Shown here: piece by piece, positions 22,476-32,850 of the stretch | Layout: every line of letters begins with the position of its first letter | How positions within the stretch are numbered: position 1 is the first letter of the stretch | Source of the DNA: Azorinus chamasolen | Lineage: Eukaryota > Mollusca > Bivalvia > Cardiida > Solecurtidae | Assembly: GCA_963576725.1 (NCBI GenBank) | Contig: OY755241.1 | Location: 58,339,071 to 58,403,070, forward strand | Reading direction: 5' to 3' | DNA length: 64,000 bases | Position numbers and translations under genes: made by a program | Notes under the pieces: model-generated | What the model was told of the DNA's origin: nothing | The model's database searches: none | The model's input: the letters and a program-made list of their open reading frames with translations, nothing else

Positions 22476-23615
22476 TGGGATGCTTACTCATGGCTATCCG
22501 TCCGGCAAGTGCGTGCCTGTCCAACTCGTATCACAGCAACGGGGTATTTGCATCAAACGTTTGCAGATGAACAATGTTGATGTCAAGATCCTCGTAAAAA
22601 GGTTACTCAGACCATATTTCAAAGAATTATGGGACTTTAAATTTTCTTCACAATATAAGATATAGTGAAAAAGTATACATACACGTACACCATTGGGAGT
22701 AATTATTTCAGACTTTCCCAGATGAACAGCCACGATGTGTCTGATGATGGCCGTAAAGGGCATTTTTGGTGCGACAAGTTTTTACCAGAGTTACGGGACT
22801 TTTTAATTGTTTTAATGTAAAACGTAGTGAAAATTTTAAGTCGACATTTACGTACAAAAAAAATTTAGTCCCAGATCATGCTCTATTAGGCAGTAGCTGA
22901 CCAGGGATTGAAAATGTTAGACGTAAAACATAATGTATGAAGACTGCTAATGCTCATTTAGGTTGTATGTATATGATAGACGTGCTAAAGGTCTGGGTAC
23001 CCGAATGCAGTCAATTTAAATTTGGCAGTGAAAAGATTAAAAACGTGGTTATAGTGATTAAGGACAGTAGTGCGAACTTTTATTCGATACAAAGCTAAAA
23101 TATCATCAGTTTCTCCACTGTCCGAGTCATCTTAAAAGTGTTACTAATTTTTGAATAACAATGTCAGCCGTCTGGTTTTATTTTTGGGGTAGATCTGTCT
23201 ACAACATATTTGCACTGAGCTCACACCTCCGGTAGATGTTCGTCAGTGCCAAACCAGGGACGCTCAGGTCATTATACTCCCCGAGTACCGTTTCCCACGT
23301 TAAAAGGTTTCATAGCAGAACACCGGCATGATTCTAAAACATATTCTCAACTGGAACGTGATCATCGATTATAACCCCAATTCATCGGGGTTCTTTTACC
23401 ATATTGTTTCGACTTTTCTATGAAAACGTGTGATATACCCATCATGAAAATTACTTTCTCAAAAAAGCATGGACTGGGACAAGAGAAAGTGTTGCATTTT
23501 TTTTTTACTAAGATTAAGCTTCAGAAAGCATCTATTACTCAGAGCCCCACCAATACATATGTACAAATATTTGAAACCATTAACTTTTTCAGTAAACCCA
23601 AAAGCTCAAAGACGT
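22476..23615. other. Unassigned stretch
   Basis: No supported gene. Small frames at 22480-22763 overlap on both strands without motifs. Confidence 0.4.
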
Positions 23616-23619
23616 CGAC

Positions 23620-24075
23620 ATGTTTACAGATTTGTAAATCTGATTGGATAGCCATTTCGTCCAAAATCACCCCGACCAGCCTTCAGCCTTTCTCTATTTT
23701 TTGCCTCTTCAAATATCCACCTGAAAGTGTCTTTCTTGAAGCAAATCTGCTGCTTTACACTGTTTTTGTACAAAATAAACAGTTGAAGAAGACATTGGCA
23801 GCAATCCATGAAGGCCTCATACCTCTGTTTGCTTCTGCTGTGTAGCTTTAGAAAAACATCCCCATCTCCTACCTCGGGGATCAATTCCTACATGTGTGGC
23901 CTGATCTATTAACATTGGGTTAGCTCCTGGTAATAGATTATCAAATACAGCTCTTGTTGTATATCAAATACAGCTCTTGTTGTGACTGGTCTCAATCTAT
24001 ATTTGGCTCAGATGTAAGGTTCACATTCTGGGTGTCAGCTAGCCTTCGATGTTTGTTCCATTCTTGCCATAAATG
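23620..24075 (-). pseudogene. P-element-like transposase fragment, copy 2
   Basis: Direct repeat of 26110-26570 on the same strand, about 440 bp. Seen: DNLLPGANP, DPATHVG-like (here DQATHVG), PRGRRWGC, a frameshifted YEAFMD block and VYFVQKQCKAADLLQERHFQVDI. These fit the insertion/linker and early RNase H-like part of the P-like transposases common in molluscs. It has stops and at least two frameshifts. Confidence 0.55.
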
Positions 24076-24099
24076 TTGGATGTTTGAATGTTGCTGCAA

Positions 24100-24940
24100 T
24101 GTCATTCGGATGCTTTGTCTAATTAAATTTGAAGCTCTTTCTATGCCATTTTTGATCAGTGAATCCGGATATCCCCTAACTTTCAATTTTTTCGAGTTAT
24201 CGCAGTCGTTATTCCAGTGTTTGGTCTTTTGAAATAATAGTCCGCAATATCCTTGCTAAACAGAATGGGATCCTCTGTTTGGGGTGGCTTGAATTGAACA
24301 AAATATATTGTTTGATGTCCGCAGGCTTGTAGTAAATGTCTGTTTCAGTGGCATTATTAACATTTCTGACCATGACATCCTGAAACGGGAGCTCTATGCT
24401 GTTCATTTCCACAGTAGATTTAATATCCGGATGTAGTGAATTTATTATATGTTGTCGTCTTTCGCAAGTATCCAAATGGTGAATATATCAAGAAAACGTT
24501 TTCAATATTCTGTAAAGTAATTTCCAAACTCTTATCCGAATTCTTCAAATATGTTTGCGTATAGTTTTTTCCTCTAAATATCCTAATACTAAAGTTGCGT
24601 AGATCGGGGCAAAGTTTGTCCACATGGCTGTGCCTTTAATTGTTTAAAAAAAAAACTTCCGTTAAAATAAAATGTATTTTTTTTAATATGTGTTCAGTTG
24701 CTTGGATAATAAACTCATGTTTGAATCTTGCTGCAATGTCATTCAGACGCTTTGACAACCAAATTTGTATGGCTTTGAGTCCTAGTTCGTGAGGTATATT
24801 TGTGTAAAGGGATTCCACATCAAATACTAGTAAAATGTTGATGCGTCAGGAAGCCAGTTTGTGAGTCTATTTAAAACATCTGTGCTATCCCTAAAAAAAC
24901 TTTTTACATGTACTGACAATGTACGGATAATGATGTCTAG
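24100..24940 (-). pseudogene. Penelope-like reverse transcriptase fragment
   Basis: On the minus strand, from high to low coordinates: a DVESLYTNIPH block (open from about 24818), IWLSKRLNDIAARFKHEF, a degenerate stretch, LDTCERRQHIINSLHPDIK (about 24420-24475), ELPFQDVMV, ETDIYYKPADIKQYILFNS, PFCLARILRTI and then RGYPDSLIKNGIERA (to about 24125). The SLYTNIP and DIYYKP-D-QY-LFNSCHP-type blocks are typical of Penelope-like RT. The YxDD core lies in the damaged part and was not seen. Frameshifts and stops make it inactive. No GIY-YIG domain was found. It lies between two P-like transposase segments. Confidence 0.65.
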
Positions 24941-24944
24941 AAGG

Positions 24945-25209
24945 TTACTGAGTCTGTCGGTTTCCATTTACTTGGAAAATATTTACAACTTTCCAAAATA
25001 ACATGTTAATTTCTGGTGCTAGGATTTGATCGGTTATAAAATGCGTAAAGGGAATTCTAAATCCGGTAAGTCCAAAGAACATGAGCTGTAAAACATGGGT
25101 CCCCAATTTTGTTCTGTTTACCACATCTAAGAGTGGAACATAGCTTACCTTCTTTACCAACATCAGTAAACCCGCAAAGCTCAAAGACGTCACCATTTTT
25201 ACAGATATA
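24945..25209 (-). pseudogene. P-element-like transposase, middle part
   Basis: Continues the frame of 26107-26570 once the LTR insertion is ignored. Seen: NGDVFELCGFTDVG, a LCSTLRCGKQNK stretch, then GTHVLQLMFFGLTGFRIPFTHF, an LAPEI block and MLFWKVVN. The ATHVLQ-LTGFRFPFAHF and LFW-AV pattern is characteristic of P-like (Tnp_P_element RNase H-like) transposases as I know them. A frameshift separates the first part from the second. Confidence 0.55.
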
Positions 25210-26110
25210 TGTAACCAGGGGTTGAAACGAGGAATAATAAAACGTTTGCCTGCTAGAAAAGGACTCTCCGCGAAAAAAGAGTTCCTAAGGTCCGCGCGAC
25301 TAATGCACTATTCACAGAAGAAAAAAAATACAACTATATATAACTATATATATAACACTCGCGAGTGGCCACAAATCTGCTCCTCACGGTGTACGTTGGC
25401 TGGGTCGACCCTATATATAACTGAGTGCTGGTCCTGCGCTGGGTAACACAGTGCGTCCTCTGCCGCCGGACCCTCTGGTTGCCACGCCCAGCTGTCTGTC
25501 TGAAATCCTGCCGGGATCGCCAATTGTAACCATGGGTTGAAACGAGGAATAATAAAACGTTTGCCGGTTCCATTGAATTTTTATTCAGAACAAAACAGCC
25601 TGAAACAATATAAACACTTATAAGTATCACAGACTAAAGGTTTCAAACAATTCAGAGTTCCGATATTCCCGTTACTCGCGGTCTAAATATACCAAATAAT
25701 CAACAATGCAATTAGAATGGTTTTCTAGATAAATATAAGTAACTTACCAGGCTATGGCACGCTAAATGAATTTATAATATAAATAGAATAAAGTAGCTGT
25801 GGGCAGCAATTCTATGTATCTAATAAGATATACACTGTCAAGGTGCTTACACCATGACTATATGACGAAGAGTGCCGGGTTAGTATAATTATCTAGTGAA
25901 GCCGTTTAAGCGGGAAAAAGGGTGGATGGGAAGGTTCTATAATTAGGTGCTCGTGCAAAGTGACCACTCGCTCACCAAACCAGTTATACAACTCATTCAT
26001 TCATCAAGCATACTATAGAATGTGCGGCGAATACACGTAAACCGGATATGACGTACTATGGCAAAATACCACGATAACATCCATATAGAATGAAACCTGG
26101 TCAACATATA
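25206..26110 (-). mobile_element. Deleted LTR retrotransposon with TATA target duplication
   Basis: The insert is 25210-26106, between TATA (25206-25209) and TATA (26107-26110). On the minus strand, a complete 5' LTR runs 26106 to 25525 (582 bp, starts TGTTGACC, ends GGTTACA). It is followed by a primer-binding-site-like ATTGGCGATCCCGGCAGG and a leader of about 275 bp. Then come only the last 41 bp of a 3' LTR (25250-25210), matching the LTR end except at one or two positions. The coding region and most of the 3' LTR are gone. Removing the insert and one TATA gives a 17-bp site of the same length as the paralogous site near 23628-23644. Class is probably Gypsy-like, judged only from the PBS context. 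Confidence 0.75.
25525..26106 (-). repeat. 5' LTR of the deleted LTR element
   Basis: 582-bp LTR bounded by TG and CA on the minus strand. Its last 41 bp are repeated at 25210-25250. Confidence 0.7.
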
Positions 26111-26570
26111 TAAATCTGATTGGATAGCAATTTCATCCAAAATCACCCCCGACCAGCCTTCACCAGGTATTTCTCTATTTTTGCCTCTTCAAATATCCAC
26201 CTGAAAGTGTCTTTCTTGAAGCAAATCTGCTGCTTTACACTGTTTTTGTACAAAATAAACAGTTGAAGAAGACATTGGCAGCAGTTTACAATCCATGAAG
26301 GCATCATACCCCAGTTTGCTTCTGATGTATAGCTTTAGATAAACACATCCCCATCTCCGACCTCGTGGATCCATTCCTACATGTGTGGCCGGATCTATTA
26401 ACATTTCAATCATTTCGGGGTTAGCTCCTGGTAATAGATTATCAAATGCAGCTCTTGTTGTGACTGGTTTCAATCTATATTTGGCTCAGGTGTAAGGTTC
26501 ACTCTATATTTGGCTCAGGTGTAAGGTTCACATTCTGGAAGTCGGCTAGCCTTCGATTTTTGTTCCATTT
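26107..26570 (-). pseudogene. P-element-like transposase, N-terminal/linker part
   Basis: Open from 26473 to 26189 with TRAAFDNLLPGANPEMIEML, DPATHVGMDPRGRRWGC, a YDAFMDCKLLPMSS block and VQKQCKAADLLQERHFQVDI. Further along, GVILDEIAIQSDLYI (near 26105-26150) carries the Asp of the ILDEMAIQ motif that forms the first RNase H-fold acid in this family. The frame then runs into the LTR insertion and resumes at 25209. A 29-bp duplication of TATATTTGGCTCAGGTGTAA lies at 26476-26535. Confidence 0.6.
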
Positions 26571-26775
26571 TTGCATAATAAAGTTTTCATCTTTCAGATG
26601 TTACGCACGAACGTAAATGAGTATAGCTAGCTATATCCGTGTCCGAGTAGTATAAATTCTAAAAGGTGATCCCCCGAGAGCAAAAATTGAAACACAAAAA
26701 GAGAAAATTGCAGACTCTGTTTTATTGAGTCTGTTCATGAACACATGTTAACTTCGTCCAAATTCGATATATGGG
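26571..26775. other. Unassigned spacer
   Basis: No repeat or coding structure was recognised. Confidence 0.35.
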
Positions 26776-26867
26776 AACGTTCTGTTTTACTTTCACTTTG
26801 CTTTAAGCAGCCACACAAAATACCAACTAATTAACACAATTTAGTAGTCGTTAGAGAGATTTTACTG
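26776..26867 (-). mobile_element. MITE-E half-element
   Basis: Starts GGGAACGTTCTGTTTTAC, just after the palindrome centre, and ends GAGATTTTACTG. Only one half is present. Confidence 0.65.
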
Positions 26868-27406
26868 TCTATCTATGTTACTTGAAGCATTGCCCTTATT
26901 CAAAACGATCCATGCATATTTATCTTACTTGATGGTTTTTGTGCTACCTGCTTTAGCAGTCAACATCTTGGAAATAATAGTAATAGGCATAATTTATAAT
27001 CTCTTTCAAGGTCCTGACAGACGTGTTAATTTGAACATTTGGCCCTGAAATGTCAATTTTGTAGTTTCTTGGCACTCCTGCTTGTTCGTTTCTTAATTGG
27101 ATGAAGGAGTCTTTCTTTAACAGGAATATATCCGTTTTCCTAATACATTATTTTAAACGTCAACCTAAATTGTTCTATACATTATATAAACAATAAAAGG
27201 AGATTTTGAAAAGTAAGCAGGAGTCAAATACAATGCGTTATTTAATTGGCTTGGCAACGGTAGATATTTCCTTGTGGAAACATTATTAAATGTGACTACA
27301 AAACTAACCATACAAAATGACGAAACGGGCTAATAGTGTACCGAGGTTATTCGACAATGTTATTACTCATTTGTAATAATCGAAACTAATTTGACCGACA
27401 CTAACA
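26868..27406. other. Unassigned stretch
   Basis: AT-rich, with no supported gene or repeat. Confidence 0.4.
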
Positions 27407-27480
27407 TTAACCCTTTCCTTCATATAAACGTGTTTTCGCGCATTTGCCATCTGATCAGGGTTCGCTCTGTCTGCTAATGG
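27407..27480 (+). mobile_element. MITE-B fragment
   Basis: TTAACCCTTTCCTTCATATA, GTGTTTTCGCGCATTTGC and CTGATCAGGG, then CTCTGTCTGC. One end and part of the centre are present. Confidence 0.55.
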
Positions 27481-27492
27481 ACTTTAATAGAT

Positions 27493-27735
27493 ATGGGCCC
27501 GTATTCATTAAAATACTTAGTATAGTTTCTGTGCTCAGCTGATAGAAACATAGCCAAAAATCTAAGCATATACTTAAGTGGTAAAATCATCTTTCTGATA
27601 TTATCTCATCATTCATCCGCGCTATATGACCTATTCAGTGTCGCAGTGCCGTAAAACCTAACTCACTCGCTCACTTAAGTGGTATTCATAAAAGCTAAGT
27701 CTACTTAAGGATCTGCTCAAAGTTAAAAAAAAAAC
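27493..27735. mobile_element. Harbinger-type MITE end with a retroelement tail inserted
   Basis: GGGCCCGTATTCATTAAAAT, CTTAG and CTGTGCTCAGCTGATAG are inversely similar to 38360-38455. It is split by a short retroelement insert at 27584-27672. Confidence 0.45.
27572..27684 (+). mobile_element. 89-bp tail-only retroelement insert with 12-bp target duplication
   Basis: ACTTAAGTGGTA is at 27572-27583 and again at 27673-27684. Between them are 89 bp ending CCGCGCTATATGACCTATTC, CAGTGCCGTAAAACC and TAACTCACTCGCTC. The tail resembles the end of the LINE at 46380-46442 (CTCTATATGACC, GGGCCGTAAAAC). A perfect duplication with such a tail indicates target-primed insertion. Confidence 0.75.
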
Positions 27736-28659
27736 CTTTATAGGTCTTGGGCCGTCTTCCAGTAGCATCTTAAGTTAAAAGAAGATCTTAAGTAGAAAAA
27801 AAATCTTAAATCCGGTCATTTTTTCCTCAAATAATAAAAAAGTGGTATTCCAGAAGCTTCTTATCTTAAGAATTATCTTTAGATCGGCGATTTTCTCCTT
27901 AAAAGTTAAGGAAGCTCAAACCTTCCTTAGGACTGTAAGAAATTTCTTAAGTTGACAAATCGACGCCATATTTCTTCGATTAATTTGAGAAACCGCGACA
28001 TTTTCGGATTTTCTAACATCAATGTTACTGAGGTAAGTGTTTGTACTGTATTATACCCGGGGGTTTGCGGGATGTCTTTTGATTATCCTATATCCAAGAA
28101 GAGTGACAACTCTGTCGTAGATACCGCTGTGTATGCGGAACGCTGGGAACACGATATCAAAATCATCGTTTAAAGTTTACAGACTATCATCTATTTTGGA
28201 TTTCAAAAAAGGATCAACTTCCGGATTACTTATCGAATCGGAACGTATAGTGTCTTTAGGCTTTGGTTGAGATGTCGGGGTATGCAACCGATGTTAAATT
28301 CGGATACCACCATTTTCGGATATAAAAAAAATTAAATCCGCGATATTTCACAGCAGATTGAATAAAGACAGGCATATGATGTATTCATGGCAGATTTTTG
28401 ATTTATGTATATGACAGAACCTGTTATTATAATTTAGTGCCTTGTCAGTGCAGCAAACAGATCGAAATAACCGGAAGAAGTGTCCCTCTGAAAGGATATA
28501 GGAATTCGGAGAGTGGAAGACTCAAGAGTTAAAAAGCTTCGATATAAAATTGTTTCAAGAAACAGTCACACTAAAACAACAAAGATCTACATATCCTTTT
28601 TAAAAAGTTTCAACCTAATTGAACAATATTTTTTAATCTTTAGTATTGGTATGTCGCAA

Positions 28660-28694
28660 TATCAGTGTGTGTGTGTTGGGGGGGGGGGGGTGTA
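28660..28694 (+). repeat. (TG)n and poly-G simple repeat
   Basis: GTGTGTGTGTTGGG followed by a run of at least ten G. Confidence 0.9.
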
Positions 28695-28939
28695 GTTAAA
28701 AATTTAATTTGAATAGTTTGTTCTGCGACTGATATGTTGTGGATCACGAAATTCAGAATGCATTGTATATCTACTATAACATACAGTGATACTGATAAGG
28801 GGAGAGGATATGTTAGTTTCTATAGAAGACTGAACCTGTTGAATTCATTTATTGCCGTGTTATATGCTACCCGTTATTCAATGAATCAATGTAAGGACTA
28901 ATGACATCACACATATTGATTAGCAGTACCATATGAAGA

Positions 28940-29036
28940 AACATATAGTGACAATTTCATATAGTGACAATTTGGAAAAACTTTTCCTCTGATTGTCTGG
29001 TGAGCAATATCGGTGCCATTATGACCCACTTGTTTC
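28940..29036 (-). repeat. pearl-like element end fragment
   Basis: AGAAACATATAGTGACAATT, CCTCTGATTGTCTGGTGAGC and GGTGCCATTATGACCCACTT match the start of the pearl-like elements (3320-3400), with no core units. Confidence 0.55.
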
Positions 29037-29042
29037 ACTTAC

Positions 29043-31344
29043 TGCAACGTATCCAACAAAAGACTAGTAGAGTCCATCTCCGTACCCAGGACACCAGTGC
29101 TTTTTACAGCATTTCTGCCAATTACGTCCATCATAGCTTCTGTCAGAATGGACAGTCTCACTGGTGTAGGTCCTCCTCCTGAAAAAATACTATTGTTACA
29201 CTCTGCCAAACTGCATCTTGTTTAGTGTTTTTTCTCCAAGGCCTTTTCTTTTTAAAAAAAATATAACCATCTTCCAATTATTTTTTGTGTGTAGTTTTCA
29301 CCCACTTATATGTACAAGGATACACAGTACTCATTAAAATAATGTCCTTTGAAGGCTTAGGGTCACACATTAAAATAATGTCCTTTGAAGGCTTAGGGTC
29401 ACATAATACTTTGATGTCCCTGACCTTCAAATTGAAACCCCGTTTTAGGGGGGGGGGGGTATGGAAATTTGTCTGGATGCTTATATAAAGTAAACCTTTT
29501 AAAATCCTTATGATAAATAGTGCTTTTGCTAAATTGGAGTACATGCTCAGCTCTATTTATCACAATGACTTAAAAATTACAAAAATTACTAAAAAAAGGA
29601 ACGAGTAAATGGTTTAACAGTTAATATACAATAATTAAAATATGGTTGCATTGCTACACTATTTTTTATGAAATATTAAAAATGTCCATGTAGATCAACC
29701 CTTTACTCCATACATATGCCTTTCTATGACACAGTAGACCCAGATCAAACAGCGACAATAGAAACCATCTGGACAGGGTCTGCTTTTTCGCTTCTGATAG
29801 AATAAAGATATGATTATGGAGTTTCTGCCATGGACAAAATTATAGAATTAATATCCATGAATTATTCATTTATTACATGAATATTCGTGGAGGAAAGGGT
29901 TAGTGTTAATTGGTGTTTTCCATAATGAATATGCTCTCATATAGAGAGAGTTCATGACTTCATTAAAAAATGCATTACATTGCTTATACAGAAACCTGCA
30001 AAAGCTGTGTGATCTGGGCCTGCTCTGATTGTTCAATGTATGAAATTTATGCATTTTACAAGGGAAAGGGGTTGATCAGTCTATTTTGATATTCATAAAC
30101 AGTGTAATGCAAATTAAAAAAAACAAGAAATATTGTAGATCTAAATTTTAATATCCTCACCTGTCTTGTGTAGATTGTGCATGTGATCACTATAAAGGGA
30201 TCTGTTAACTTGAACAAGATTGTCCCATTTTTTTCGGATGTTATTAGCATCTCTTCTTATTTGTGATCTTATATTAAATTGTTGTTCAATTTCGGACCAC
30301 GTGGCCTTTTTTGATGATGAAGTGATGGCTGAAAAACATTAAAAAAAAATAAAAATTACAGCAATTACGTAGCTGCCGGTGCAGCACATTCATAAAAGAA
30401 TCTGTATATCATATTTATTTAATCAACTATATTACTTTTTATACATTGTATTCAACCAAAAACGCGGTTCCTTTTCTGTAAACTGTTTTTGTAAACTCTA
30501 CAAAGTTAAAAAACGTTTTACATTTTAACAAAACAAGAAAAAATCCAGTTCAAGGACCATGATACTAGCAAAAATTATTCAATCAGAATGATCTGTATCT
30601 GTCTGTATCTATACGTCGTGGAATCCTATAAAGGCTTTTACGATATGATAATCGTAGTTAAGCTGCAAATAACCCATATAGAATTAGCTTTATGACAAAT
30701 ATGTTATCTCAATCCACTTACAAAATAACTTCTGAAAAACATGACTGATGTGGATTGACGGACAGACAGACGCAACAAAAACTACAGCCCCTTAGCCTTT
30801 AGGTATACGCCCATAGGGGACTACAATGACTTATTCAGTCAAACTGCAGTAGATCTCTATACATTTTCTTTTATATTTCATAAAGATCTAGATCTATATC
30901 TGGTATTGAAATGTAATATACGTAACGGTTGTAAAGTGCATTATTACACGTATATTTTAAATTTTGCTTTGACTGCGGTACGATTCGTCTTTAAAAAATC
31001 TATTTAAAAAAAACCGCAAAACGAACAATTACAACAAAGGAAATTATTTGTGTCAGTCGAAATGATACACGGTGTTTAAATTGTCAAAAGTTATCTACAT
31101 TCAGTCAAAGGAAAACTTGTAACGTTATGTCTTTGCAAAATCCAAACTGATGCTGTCAACGACTATTGAGTATTTTACAAGTTTCACCCATATTTAATCG
31201 GTACTTACGGCAGGAAAAACGCTGCTTCAAATAAGCATGACATGATAATCCCTCCTTTCCGTCTTCCCCAATGATTTTGGCCAGCAACAGACAATCGCTT
31301 GTAGTAAAATTTGGTGATCGTTTCTTTGGCGAAGACTCTGCCAT
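29043..31344 (-). CDS. Myb/SANT-like Harbinger accessory protein (three exons, 3' end unknown)
   Basis: Exon 1 is 31344-31209, starting at ATG in a good context (AAGATGG). It encodes a basic N-terminus then SPNFTTSDCLLLAKIIGEDG, the first helix of a Myb/SANT-like domain. It ends at a consensus donor GTAAGT (31208). Exon 2 is 30328-30161, after TTTTTCAG, and encodes ATWSEIEQQFN, RRDANNIRKKWDNL and HNLHKTG. It ends at GTGAGG. Exon 3 is 29178-29043, after TTTTTTCAG, and encodes GGGPTPVRLSILTEAMMDVI and LLLDTLQ, followed by GTAAGTG. All three junctions keep the frame with no stop, which supports a recently functional gene. In Harbinger elements this protein binds the termini and helps import the transposase. 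The last exon was not found. Confidence 0.65.
29334..29403 (+). repeat. 35-bp tandem duplication
   Basis: ATTAAAATAATGTCCTTTGA with AGGCTTAGGGTCACA occurs twice in a row. Confidence 0.85.
29694..29902. mobile_element. MITE-B-related copy
   Basis: TCAACCCTTTACTCC at the left, GGAAAGGGTTAG at the right. Inside are ACAGTAGACCCAGATC and CTGGACAGGGTCTGC around a decayed centre. Confidence 0.5.
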
Positions 31345-31511
31345 CTTAGCGATTGTTTACATCTGCTAGGCTGCAGATGCACACGCATTAAAATTACAAT
31401 TTCCGTAGCTATTTATGGAACAGGGAAACCCTGATTCAATTGACTACCGGATAAGAAATAAGATTTTTCTTATCTTAAATGAGAACTTAAGATGCTACTG
31501 GAACACGGCCC

Positions 31512-32020
31512 CTGGTCCATATAACCCTAGTCGATGACTGTAGAGCTTTTCTGGGTTTGGTGTTTTTCAATCAAAGGCTGTTTATCTGACACAACTTCAT
31601 CACTGAATTTCCATTATAAAGAAAGAAGAAAATAAAAACATAACTGCTTATCTCAAGACAACATGACTAACTTCAGGATTTTCCCAGCCCCCCTATTTCT
31701 ATTGAAATGACCCTAACACTTACAAATGGCCCTCAAAATTAAGCGGATCTGTTCTTTACTTTATAGAGAGGGGGTCAAGGGGACCCTCAACTTTGACTTT
31801 TTGAAGGAGTTAAGGGAAAACCCTAAGATTATACAATAAGTCAGTAACATCGATAAGACACAGTTGTACTACATTTTGAATTTAATAACAAATGAATATA
31901 TATCGACAAATTCCTCAACCGGTTTCACGTATTGATCATCAGGAGGATTGTTATTCCTTTATCCTCCTGTCCATGTGTCCAAAACGAAAGTTTAGAGTTT
32001 CAATGTCTATTTATAATATC
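31512..32020. other. Unassigned stretch
   Basis: No gene. Around 31907-31945 the minus strand has CTGATGA and GAAAC, but not a hammerhead (see rejected items). Confidence 0.4.
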
Positions 32021-32261
32021 TTAACCCTTCGCTTGCTATTCACGTCAATATACCTACCTGTAAATAGTGAAGACCCAGATGAGACAGCTCCTGCAGGAGC
32101 TGTCTCATCAGGGTCTGTACTATTTACAAGTTGATTGTGCACTCCACAGCAGTTATTGCACAGCGATATACTTGTACACAGTGAAGATATATGTAGTTAT
32201 ACAACAGGGCATGGGTAAAGAAGGAGAACGGTGTTTTAAAAGTCAGCAAGCGAAGGGTTAA
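32021..32261 (+). mobile_element. MITE-A (TTAACCCTTCGCTTGCT), copy 1
   Basis: 241-bp element with termini TTAACCCTTCGCTTGCT and AGCAAGCGAAGGGTTAA. TTAA with CCCTT ends is the pattern of piggyBac-type elements, so the TTAA is probably the target duplication. Inside are the palindrome GAGACAGCTCC-TGCA-GGAGCTGTCTC (32081-32106) and TAAATAGTG/CTATTTACA flanks. Non-coding. Five copies lie in this window. Confidence 0.8.
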
Positions 32262-32344
32262 CGTTCTGCTATAGCAATGAAAAAGTATACATATAGATAC
32301 GCGTTTACAATAGATACACGTTTTATCTGCTACCAGTTTTAAGG

Positions 32345-32584
32345 TTAACCCTTTCTCTGTTCTATGTTTATTGCAACTTTCAATACCTACTGAATATTCA
32401 TTGACAAAATAGTTATGATGAAATTTGGAAGGTGGGATATTACAACTATTTTAGAAAGTAAAGGATCAGATCTATCAAATTCCAATAGCAAACAGAGCAG
32501 ACGGCTCCTGTAGGAGCCGTCTGATCTGGGTCTACTCTGTTTGCAAAATGCGTGAAAACACGTTTATATGAGGGAAAGGGTTAA
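32345..32584. mobile_element. MITE-B (TTAACCCTTTCTCTG), copy 1
   Basis: Ends TTAACCCTTTCTCTG and GAGGGAAAGGGTTAA. The inner palindrome is AGACGGCTCC-TGTA-GGAGCCGTCT, flanked by GCAAACAGAG and TCTACTCTGTTTGC. The piggyBac-type interpretation of the TTAA ends is inferred. Confidence 0.75.
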
Positions 32585-32656
32585 CACTCATATATCTTTC
32601 AGAAAAATGTCACTTTACTAAATTTCCTTATTGTGTATATAACGTCAAATCTGTAG

Positions 32657-32850
32657 TTAACACATTACCTCATAGGCTATTTTTAGATACAACCTCTTTG
32701 AATAAATCTACCTAAAAGGATCATTAACTAGAGAAAAGGAAAATTTTATAATTTTGTAGTTTAAAACCATTGTGATAAATAAAGCTATATTTATCACAAT
32801 GGCTCCACAAAGTGACTTCTATAGAGTCGTCAATATGCGGAAAAGGGTAA
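32657..32850 (+). mobile_element. MITE-D copy with shortened palindrome
   Basis: TTAACACATTACCTCATAGG, TATTTTTAGATACAACCTC, ACCATTGTGATAAATA, then TATTTATCACAATGG and GCGGAAAAGGGTAA. The CTCC core of the palindrome is deleted here. Its right end abuts the Tc1-like transposase relic. Confidence 0.7.

Larger units (their letters stand above)
27749..31511. mobile_element. Harbinger-like DNA transposon, 3.8 kb
   Basis: Terminal inverted repeats GGGCCGTCTTCCAGTAGCAT (27749-) and its inverse ending at 31511 match at 26 of 28 positions and continue with CTTAAGTT. Internally it carries a Myb/SANT-like gene on the minus strand, the usual second gene of Harbinger elements. I did not find a DDE transposase on the plus strand, so this copy is probably non-autonomous. 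The flanking triplets CTT and CTG are not a perfect target duplication. It also contains a MITE-B-type insertion and a pearl-like remnant. Confidence 0.7.

Noticed and set aside
23420..23845. 141-residue plus-strand open frame
   Set aside because: Lies antisense to the P-like transposase fragment, which explains the lack of stops.
31905..31950. Second hammerhead-like match on the minus strand (CTGATGA ... GAAAC with an AGGAT/ATCCT stem I)
   Set aside because: No NUH cleavage triplet lies at the expected place and the presumed stem II does not pair.
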